From positions 2,358,001 to 2,422,000 of the forward strand of contig NZ_CP108569.1 of assembly GCF_036010505.1 (NCBI RefSeq): a stretch of 64,000 bases of DNA, written 5' to 3'. The notes under the pieces were generated by a model, which had not been told where the DNA came from, made no database searches, and saw only the letters and a list, made by a program, of their open reading frames with translations. Positions 34,511-42,029 of this stretch are shown piece after piece. The translations under genes and the position numbers were made by a program. Position 1 is the stretch's first letter. Each line of letters opens with the position of its first letter. This DNA comes from Streptomyces sp. NBC_01197 (GTDB taxonomy: Bacteria; Actinomycetota; Actinomycetes; Streptomycetales; Streptomycetaceae).

Positions 34511-37500
34511 CTAACCGGCCGGTCGGGGTGGCTCGCCCGGTGGATCTCCCAGCATGATCCGCTCCAGACCGGCCCGGCCGGGCAGCGGTGTGGGCCTGAT
34601 CACTTCTCCGGTCCGTACGTAGAGGAACGCGGCCGTGACCGAGGTGAGCGGGATGTGGTGCTGCTCGGCCCAGGCCAGGCGGTAGACGGCCAGCTGGAGC
34701 GGGTCGGCGGTGTGGGCCCGGTGGGTCTTCCAGTCGACGATCTCGTAGGTGTCGCGGGAGGTGCGGTAGACGGCGTCCATCCGGCCGCGGATCACCCGGC
34801 CGGCGAGGGTGAGCGTGAAGGGGGCCTCGACCCGGTGAGGCGTGCGCCCGGCGTACGGGGTGCGCTCGAAGGCCGCCTTCAGCTCGGCCAGATCGCGCTC
34901 GTCGGCGATCTCCGGCTCGTCGTCGTCACCGCCGGGCAGCTCGTCGGGGCCGAGCATGGGCAGCGGCAGTTCCTCGAAGCGCGACTCGACCCAGGCGTGG
35001 AAGCGGGTGCCGCGGCGGGCGGCGGGCTGCGGGGGGCGCGGCATGGGACGGGCCAGCTCGTGCGCGAACGCGTCGGGGTCCTCGGCGAGGCGCAGCAGCT
35101 GGGTGGCGGTGAGGGTGAGCGGTACGGGGACGTCGCGCACGGTGCGTCTGGCCCGGAGCAGCTCGTCCGTGAGGGCGTCGAGGTCGCGGTCCCAGGAGGT
35201 GATGGTGCGGGCGTCCTCGGGGGTGAGCGGGGTTCGGGCGTGGGGAACGGACGGGGTGTTCAGGTGATCCTGGTCGGCCACCTCGTTGAGCTGGTCCAGG
35301 ACCAGTTCGGCCGCTGCCCTGCGGCGGTGCAGGGACGTCTCGTCCAGCGGCAGGGGCCAGGCCCGGTCCGCCGCCGCTTCCCGCAGCGCCGGGTTCTCCT
35401 CGTCCTCCTCCGGGGCGTCCGCCCAGACCTCCGTCTCGCCGTACCCCGCCGCGCAGTGCTCCTGGAGCGCGAGCAGGAAGTCCGACGGGCCGCGCGGGCG
35501 CTTCTGGCTCGGGCCCCACCAGTGGGCCGAGCCGAGAAGCAGCGAGCGGGGCCGGGTGAACGTGACGTAGCCGAGGCGGAGTTCCTCCGTGTGCTGGTGG
35601 GACTTCATCGCCGCCTTGAATGCGGCAAGACCCTTGGCGTCCCACGCGCCGACCCCGGGGAGCGTCGCCGCGTCGCCGCGCAGCGCGTGCGGCAGCACCT
35701 TCGGCTGCGCCGTCCACGCCTCACGGGACTGCTCGCTCGGGAACTGCCTGGCCACCAGGCCCGGGACGGCGACCACATCCCATTCGAGGCCCTTGGACTT
35801 GTGGGCGGTGAGGACCTTCACGGTGTTCTCGCCACCGGGCAGCGCGTTGTCCAGGCCCTTCTCGTACTGGGCCGCGGTCCGCAGGAAGCCCAGGAAGGCC
35901 AGCAGGCTCGCCTCGCCGTCCAGCGACGCGAAGCCGGCCGCTATGTCCAAGAAGTGGGAGAGGGTCTCCCGCCGGCGGGCGGCCAGGGCGTGCGGGGAGG
36001 CCGAGAGCTCGACCTCCAGGCCCGTCGTGGCGAGCACCCGGTGCAGTACGTCCATCAGCGGCTCGGCCAGCGAGCGCCGCAGATCGCGCAGTTCGGCGGC
36101 GAGGCGGGCGAACCTCACCCGGGCGTCCGCGGAGAACGGAAGCCCGTCGTCCGTCCGTCCGCCGCCCGGCCCGTCCACGGAACCCGCCTCCGCGCCCCCG
36201 CCACCGGTCAGGAACGTGTCCAGCGCGTCCGCCAGCGAGACCACCTCGGCCGGGTCGACCCCTTCGACGGCCTCGGCGAGCCGCTGGTCCGGGTCGGCGC
36301 CCTCGTCGCCCGCCGCACTGTCGTACCGCACAAGCAGCCGCGCCCGGCGGCCCAGCAGCGCCAGGTCGCGCGGCCCAATCCGCCAGCGCGGCCCGGTCAG
36401 CAGCCGGACCAGCGAAGCGTTGGCCCCCGGGTCCTGGAGCACCTCGCAGACCGCGACCAGGTCGGCGACCTCGGGCAGGTGCAGCAGTCCCGAGAGGCCG
36501 ACCACCTCGACCGGCACGTCCCGCGCCACCAGCGCGCCCTGGATCTCCGCGAAGTCACCGGCGGTACGGCAGAGCACCGCGATCTCGCCCGGGTCCTTGC
36601 CCGTACGCACCAGATGCGCGATCGAGTCCGCCAGCCAGCCGATCTCCTCCTCGTGCGTACGGAGCAGGGCGCACCGCACCATGCCGTCCCGCTCGGCGCC
36701 TGGCGCGGGCCGCAGCGCCTCGACGCCCGCATGCATCGCGCGCAGCGGCGCCGCAAGGCCGTTGGCCAGGTCGAGCAGGCGGCCGCCGCTGCGCCGGTTC
36801 TCACTCAGCGAGAAGCGGGTGGCGGGGCTCCCGTCGGCGTACGGGAAGTGCTCGGGGAAGTCGTCCAGATTGGCGACGGAGGCGCCGCGCCAGCCGTAGA
36901 TCGCCTGGCAGGGGTCGCCCACGGCGGTCACCGCATGGCCGCTGCCGCCCCCGAAGAGGCCGGAGAGCAGCAGCCGCTGGGCGACGGAGGTGTCCTGGTA
37001 CTCGTCGAGCAGCACCACCCGGAACTCGTCGCGCAGGATGGTGCCCACCTCGGGCCTGGTCAGCGCCAGTTCGGCGGAGAGCGCGATCTGGTCGCCGAAG
37101 TCGAGCAGATCGCGGCTCCGTTTGGCCGCGCGGTAGCGGTTCACCAGATCGAGCAGTTCGCGGCGGGCCCCGGCGGCCTCCGGGACCTTGCGCAGCTCCG
37201 CGTTGGTCAGCTTGGCGCCCTCCAGCGCGGCCAGCAGCCCGGTGTCGTACGTACGCAGCGCCTCCGGGGCCACCAGATGCTCGGCCAGCTCGCCGTCCAG
37301 CGCCAGCAGGTCGCTCACCAGCGAGGAGAAGGACTTCGTCAGCGCCGGATAGGGCCCCGGTGCCTCCTTGAGCACCCGCGCGGCCAGCTGGTAGCGGGTG
37401 GCGTCTGCGAGCAGCCGGGAGGACGGCTCCAGGCCGATCCGCAGCCCGTGGTCGGTGAGCAGCTGTCCGGCGAAGGCGTGGTACGTCGAGATGCGCGGCT

Positions 37501-37906
37501 CGCCCGGCGAGTAGTACGGATCGGCGCTCTCCGTCGGCACGGAGGGGTGGCGGCCGTTTGACGATCCCGGCGGGCCGGTACCGAGGGCGTCCGGGTCGGT
37601 GACGCCGGCGCGGACCAGTGCCTTGCGGACCCGCTCGGCCAGCTCGCCCGCCGCCTTGTTGGTGAAGGTCAGCCCGAGCACCTGCTCGGGCGCGACCTGG
37701 CCGGTCCCCACCAGCCACACCACCCGCGCGGCCATCACCGTGGTCTTCCCCGATCCGGCTCCGGCCACGATGACCTGCGGGGCGGGCGGCGCCGTGATGC
37801 AGGCCGTCTGCTCCGGGGTGAAGGGGATGCCGAGAAGCTCCTTGAGCTGCTCGGGACCGGTGATGCGTGGGGTCACCTCAGAAAGGCTAACGGCGCCCTG
37901 TGACAT
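34511..37906 (-). CDS. adnB: AdnB-like helicase-nuclease subunit
   Basis: This is a 1131-residue UvrD-family helicase joined to a RecB-type nuclease. I used ATG 37906; the ribosome site is weak and GTG 37876 is possible. Walker A is VAGAGSGKTT near residue 50, followed by LTFTNKAAGELAERV, LLDEYQDTS, AVGDPCQAIYGWRGA, LSENRRSGG and LTAHKSKGLEWDVV. The C-terminal nuclease has RGTRFHAWVE, IRGRMDAVYR, IVDWKTH and QLAVYRLAW, so its catalytic Asp/Lys set is intact. With the adjacent upstream gene it forms an AdnAB-type resection machine for double-strand break repair. Which of the two is AdnA or AdnB is assigned by gene order and Walker region similarity. Confidence 0.88.
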   Translation of the reverse strand: MSQGAVSLSEVTPRITGPEQLKELLGIPFTPEQTACITAPPAPQVIVAGAGSGKTTVMAARVVWLVGTGQVAPEQVLGLTFTNKAAGELAERVRKALVRAGVTDPDALGTGPPGSSNGRHPSVPTESADPYYSPGEPRISTYHAFAGQLLTDHGLRIGLEPSSRLLADATRYQLAARVLKEAPGPYPALTKSFSSLVSDLLALDGELAEHLVAPEALRTYDTGLLAALEGAKLTNAELRKVPEAAGARRELLDLVNRYRAAKRSRDLLDFGDQIALSAELALTRPEVGTILRDEFRVVLLDEYQDTSVAQRLLLSGLFGGGSGHAVTAVGDPCQAIYGWRGASVANLDDFPEHFPYADGSPATRFSLSENRRSGGRLLDLANGLAAPLRAMHAGVEALRPAPGAERDGMVRCALLRTHEEEIGWLADSIAHLVRTGKDPGEIAVLCRTAGDFAEIQGALVARDVPVEVVGLSGLLHLPEVADLVAVCEVLQDPGANASLVRLLTGPRWRIGPRDLALLGRRARLLVRYDSAAGDEGADPDQRLAEAVEGVDPAEVVSLADALDTFLTGGGGAEAGSVDGPGGGRTDDGLPFSADARVRFARLAAELRDLRRSLAEPLMDVLHRVLATTGLEVELSASPHALAARRRETLSHFLDIAAGFASLDGEASLLAFLGFLRTAAQYEKGLDNALPGGENTVKVLTAHKSKGLEWDVVAVPGLVARQFPSEQSREAWTAQPKVLPHALRGDAATLPGVGAWDAKGLAAFKAAMKSHQHTEELRLGYVTFTRPRSLLLGSAHWWGPSQKRPRGPSDFLLALQEHCAAGYGETEVWADAPEEDEENPALREAAADRAWPLPLDETSLHRRRAAAELVLDQLNEVADQDHLNTPSVPHARTPLTPEDARTITSWDRDLDALTDELLRARRTVRDVPVPLTLTATQLLRLAEDPDAFAHELARPMPRPPQPAARRGTRFHAWVESRFEELPLPMLGPDELPGGDDDEPEIADERDLAELKAAFERTPYAGRTPHRVEAPFTLTLAGRVIRGRMDAVYRTSRDTYEIVDWKTHRAHTADPLQLAVYRLAWAEQHHIPLTSVTAAFLYVRTGEVIRPTPLPGRAGLERIMLGDPPGEPPRPAG

Positions 37907-37938
37907 TCGAAGCCGGGCACCGCGCGGCCGGGCGCCCG

Positions 37939-40900
37939 TCACTCCACGATGTGGCGCCCCTCGGGCAGGGCGCTGCACGAGGCGCGGAACGCGCAGTGTG
38001 TGCAGTGGCTGCCCGTCGTCGGGGTGAAGCGCTCGTCCAGCACCTTTCCGGCAGCGGTGGCCAGCAGGTCGCCGACCCACTCCCCCGTGAGCGGCTCCTG
38101 GGACTGGACCTTGGGCAGCGCGTCACCGCCCTCCTTCTTGGCGGCGGCCTGCCGCAGCTGTACGAGTTCGGCGCCGCCCGCCTCGGGGCGCCGGCCGCCG
38201 AAAGCCTCGTCCACCGCGCCCTCGCGCACCGCGAGCTGGTACACCGCGAGCTGCGGATGGCGGGCCACCTCGTCCTTCGTGGGCGCCTGCTTGCCGGTCT
38301 TGAAGTCGACGACGTACGCACGGCCCTCGGCGTCCTGCTCGACCCGGTCCATGGAGCCGCGGATCCGGACCTGGTACTCACCGGCCTCCAGGGTCACGTC
38401 GAAGGGGTGCTCGGTGGCGGCCGGGGCGCGGCCCGCACGGTCCATGACGTGCCAGCGCAGGAAGCGTTCCAGCGCGGCGCGGGCGTTCTCCTTCTCCTGG
38501 CCGGACTTCCAGGGGGCGTCGAAGGCGAGCGAGTTCCAGACCGAGTCGAGCCGTTCCATGAGGACGGCCAGGTCGGCGGGGGTGCGCCCGGACGCCACCT
38601 CGTCCGCGAGGACGTGCACCACGTTGCCGAAGCCCTGGGCGGCGGTGGCGGGCGCGTCCGCCTTCACCTCGCGGCCCAGGAACCACTGGAGCGAGCAGGT
38701 GTTCGCGAGCTGGTCCAGCGCGCTGCCGGAGAGCGCGACCGGCTGCGCGGGGTCGCGCACCGGGACCGCGGAGTGCGTCGGCTCGTACAGCCCCCACCAG
38801 CGGTACGGGTGCGCGGCGGGCACCAGCGGCTGGCCCTCCTCGTCCGCGAGCGCGGCCAGCCGGGCGAGCCGGTGGGCGGCGGCCTCGCGCAGCTCGGGGG
38901 ACGCCTTCGGGTCGACGGTCGTGGCACGTAGCTCCGCGACCAGCGGGGCCACCGCGAGGGGGCGCCGGGGGCGGCCGGTGACGTCCTTCGGCTCCACCCC
39001 CAGCTCGGTGAGGAAGCGCGACGGCTGGTCCCCGTCGTCGGCCGGCGCCTTCACCGCGGTCACGACGATCCGGTCGCGGGCGCGGGTGACCGCGACGTAG
39101 AAGAGCCTGCGCTCCTCGGCGAGCAGCGCACCGGGGCTGAGCGGTTCGGCGAGCCCGTCGTGCCCGATCCGGTCCGCCTCAAGGAGCGAGCCGCGCCGCC
39201 TGAGGTCGGGCCACAGCCCTTCCTGCACACCGGCGACGACGACCAGGCCCCACTCCAGGCCCTTGGCGCGGTGCGCGGTCATGAGCTGGACCGCCTCGGG
39301 GCGCACGGTCCGCTTCGACAGGGTGTCGGCGGCGATGTCCTGGGCGTCGACCTCTTCGAGGAAGTTCAGCGCGCCGCGCCCACCGGTGCGTTCCTCGGCG
39401 CGGGCCGCGGTGTCGAAGAGCGCGCAGACGGCGTCCAGGTCGCGGTCGGCGTTGCGCCCGGCGGCGCCGCCCCGCAGCGTCGCGCGCTCCAGGCGCCGGG
39501 GCCAGCCGGTGCCGCTCCACAGCTCCCAGAGGGCCTGTTCGGCGGTGCCGCCGTTCTCCAGGAGCGCGCGGGTCCTGGTCAGGAGCTTGCCCAGTTGCTG
39601 GGCGTCCCTGGCGTACGCCGGGTCGTGCGCGATCAGCCGTCCGGGCTCGGCCAGCGCGCGGGCGAGCAGTTCGTCGGACGGCGCGGGCAGCCGGTTCCCG
39701 CCCGCCCGTTCCTCGTCGCGCAGAGCGCGGCCGAGCCTGCGCAGGTCGGCGGTGTCCATGCCGCCGAGCGGTGAGGTGAGGAGCGCGATGGCCGCATCGG
39801 TGGTCAGCCGGGCCGCGGGGGCCCCGGCCGCGGGGGCGTCAGCCGGGTTCTCATCGCCGGAACCACTGCCGGCCCGGTCCAGCGCCGCCTCCGCCACCGC
39901 CCGCAGCGCCGTCAGCAGCGGGGTCACCGCGGGCTCATGACGCAGCGGTACGTCGTCGCCCGCGATGTCCAGCGGGACCCCGGCCGAGGTCAGCGCGCGG
40001 CGCACCGCCGGGATCGAACGGCCGCCGGCACGGACCAGGACCGCCATGTCGTTCCACGGCACGCCCTCCTCCAGATGGGCCCGGCGCAGGATGTCCGCGA
40101 TGTTGTCCAGTTCGGTGCCGGCCGTCGGATAGGTGTACGCCTCGACCCGGCCCCCGGCCCGTACCGCCGAGAGCCCCCGGTGCGCGCGGACCTTGTCGGC
40201 GGGCAGCCGGGGCAGCGGCATCCGCTGGGTGAGCAGCCGGGTCGCCGTCAGCAGGACCGTGGCGGAGCGGCGTGAGGTGGTCAGCACCTCGACCGGGGCC
40301 GGGCAGCCGTCCGTACGGGCGAAGGCGTCGGGGAAGTCCAGGATGCCGTTCACGTCGGCGCCGCGGAACGCGTAGATCGACTGGTCCGGGTCACCGAACG
40401 CGACCAGGGTCCTGCCGCCGCCCGCCAGCGCGCGCAGCAACCGGACCTGGGCCGGGTCCGTGTCCTGGTACTCGTCGACGAAGACCGCGTCATAGCGGAG
40501 ATCGGCGCGTTCGGCGAGCGGCACCGCGCGGTGCACCAGCTCCGCGTAGTCGACGACGCCCTGCGCGTCGAGGACGTCCAGGTACTCGGCGAGGAACCCG
40601 GCCGCCGCGTGCCAGTCGGGGCGCCCCGTGCGGTCGGCGAACGCGGCCAGGGTCTCCGGGCCGAGGCCCAGCTCCCGGCTGCGGGCGAGCACCGCGCGCA
40701 CCTCGTCGGCGAAGCCGCGCGTCGTCAGGCAGGCCCGCAGCTCGTCGGGCCAGCGGATCCGGCCCAGGTCGATCTGGCCGGCCAGCAGTTCCCGTACCGC
40801 GACGTCCTGCTCGGGTCCTGACAGCAGCCGCAGTGGTTCGGCGAAGAGGTCGGCGTCCTGGTGGGCGCGGACCAGGGCGTAGCAGAAGGAGTGGAAGGTG

Positions 40901-41280
40901 GTCGCCTGCGGACCGTAGGTGCCGACCCTGGATCCGGCACCGGACACCCCGGCACCGGGGAGCGGTCCGTGCCCGCCGCCCTGGATCCGTACGGCCATCC
41001 GGTCGCGCAGCTCCACCGCGGCCCGGCGGCTGAACGTGAGGACGAGAATCCGTTCGGGGTCCGCCCCCTCGGCGATGCGCCGGGCCACGGCCTCCACCAG
41101 CGTGGTGGATTTGCCCGTGCCCGGCCCGGCCAGGACCAGCAGCGGCCCGGTGCGGTGATCAACCACCGCACGCTGCCGTGCGTCCAGTACGGGTGGATCG
41201 ACCGTGCCCGGCGGGGTGCGCACCAGTCGGTACGCGCCCGGGGCCCGTTGCCGTACCCGGTGGGAAGTGGAGGTGCTCAC
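37939..41280 (-). CDS. adnA: AdnA-like helicase-nuclease subunit with Fe-S type cysteines
   Basis: The 1113-residue product starts at GTG 41280. The N-terminal helicase has VLAGPGTGKSTT (Walker A, about residue 50), LVLTFSRRAAVELRDR, FVDEYQDTDPAQ, FGDPDQSIYAFRGA, TTSRRSATVL and MTAHRAKGLEWGLV. The C-terminal RecB-like nuclease has GNVVHVLADE, IRGSMDRVE, VVDFKTGK and QLAVYQLAV. A Cys in NTCSLQWFLG plus three at the end (CTHCAFRASC) form the pattern of an Fe-S cluster nuclease. It is first of the pair; adnB starts 32 bp after its stop. Confidence 0.88.
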   Translation of the reverse strand: MSTSTSHRVRQRAPGAYRLVRTPPGTVDPPVLDARQRAVVDHRTGPLLVLAGPGTGKSTTLVEAVARRIAEGADPERILVLTFSRRAAVELRDRMAVRIQGGGHGPLPGAGVSGAGSRVGTYGPQATTFHSFCYALVRAHQDADLFAEPLRLLSGPEQDVAVRELLAGQIDLGRIRWPDELRACLTTRGFADEVRAVLARSRELGLGPETLAAFADRTGRPDWHAAAGFLAEYLDVLDAQGVVDYAELVHRAVPLAERADLRYDAVFVDEYQDTDPAQVRLLRALAGGGRTLVAFGDPDQSIYAFRGADVNGILDFPDAFARTDGCPAPVEVLTTSRRSATVLLTATRLLTQRMPLPRLPADKVRAHRGLSAVRAGGRVEAYTYPTAGTELDNIADILRRAHLEEGVPWNDMAVLVRAGGRSIPAVRRALTSAGVPLDIAGDDVPLRHEPAVTPLLTALRAVAEAALDRAGSGSGDENPADAPAAGAPAARLTTDAAIALLTSPLGGMDTADLRRLGRALRDEERAGGNRLPAPSDELLARALAEPGRLIAHDPAYARDAQQLGKLLTRTRALLENGGTAEQALWELWSGTGWPRRLERATLRGGAAGRNADRDLDAVCALFDTAARAEERTGGRGALNFLEEVDAQDIAADTLSKRTVRPEAVQLMTAHRAKGLEWGLVVVAGVQEGLWPDLRRRGSLLEADRIGHDGLAEPLSPGALLAEERRLFYVAVTRARDRIVVTAVKAPADDGDQPSRFLTELGVEPKDVTGRPRRPLAVAPLVAELRATTVDPKASPELREAAAHRLARLAALADEEGQPLVPAAHPYRWWGLYEPTHSAVPVRDPAQPVALSGSALDQLANTCSLQWFLGREVKADAPATAAQGFGNVVHVLADEVASGRTPADLAVLMERLDSVWNSLAFDAPWKSGQEKENARAALERFLRWHVMDRAGRAPAATEHPFDVTLEAGEYQVRIRGSMDRVEQDAEGRAYVVDFKTGKQAPTKDEVARHPQLAVYQLAVREGAVDEAFGGRRPEAGGAELVQLRQAAAKKEGGDALPKVQSQEPLTGEWVGDLLATAAGKVLDERFTPTTGSHCTHCAFRASCSALPEGRHIVE

Positions 41281-41487
41281 GTGGATCGCCGGTCCTGGAA
41301 GGGGTGCGTGGGTGTGCGGACGGGAAGAACGGGTGCGGAGTGTGCGCCGCGGTGCCCTGGGTGCCCCGCCGACGCTACGCCGCCCGGCCGGGTGACCGGG
41401 ACGACTGTGGCCGGGACGACAGCGACCGGCGACTGTACTCCGTACGGGTCTCAGACCACCCGCGGGAGGGCCGAATGGCGGAAGCTG

Positions 41488-41847
41488 TCAGACATGAGCC
41501 CCGTCGCCGCCGTCCCACCGCGCCCGCCGCATGTCCAGGCGCGGCAGGTGGCCGTCCGCTTCCCGCGCGGCCCGCGACGCGTCCCGCAACGGGGTGGACT
41601 CAGCGCGGTAGTGCTCCAGCGCCCGCACCTCGTGGCCCGTGAGCAGCGCACCGTCCGAACGCACCACTCGCCACCACGGGGCTCCGCCGCCGTAGAGGGC
41701 CATCACCCGGCCCACCTGGCGCGGGCCACCCTCTCCCAGCCATTCGGCTATGTCCCCGTACGTCATCACGCGGCCGGGCGGGATCAGCTCCGCGACGTCC
41801 AGCACCCGTTCCGCGTACTCCGGCAGCTCAGCACTCACCCGGCCCAT
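41488..41847 (-). CDS. Alkyltransferase-like (ATL) MGMT-family protein
   Basis: This 119-residue protein has the DNA-binding fold of O6-alkylguanine transferases (VMTYGDIAEWLG, RQVGRVMALYGGG). The alkyl-accepting PCHR site, however, is PWWR (residues 57-60), so it has no reactive Cys. Proteins of this ATL class bind O6-alkylguanine and flag the lesion for nucleotide excision repair. ATG 41847 and GTG 41838 are both possible starts. It lies about 200 bp downstream of nothing on its strand and just upstream of adnA, consistent with a DNA-repair cluster. Confidence 0.9.
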   Translation of the reverse strand: MGRVSAELPEYAERVLDVAELIPPGRVMTYGDIAEWLGEGGPRQVGRVMALYGGGAPWWRVVRSDGALLTGHEVRALEHYRAESTPLRDASRAAREADGHLPRLDMRRARWDGGDGAHV

Positions 41848-42029
41848 CCTGCACCACAGCACCGACAACGCGCCGGGCCTGCCACAGAGCGGGCCATTTT
41901 CCACAAAGGGGCCCTGATGCCCTCCCCGGCCGCCCGGACATGCCACCATCGTCCGGGCGGTGGCCGGGCTTCCCGGGAGCAGCGCCCGGCCGCTCTGCCC
42001 ACGGGCCCAGCACCCCGAGGTGGAGCGCA

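Noticed and set aside
34259..37561. 1100-codon plus-strand open frame opposite adnB
   Set aside because: Arg/Gly-rich shadow frame; adnB carries complete helicase and nuclease motifs.
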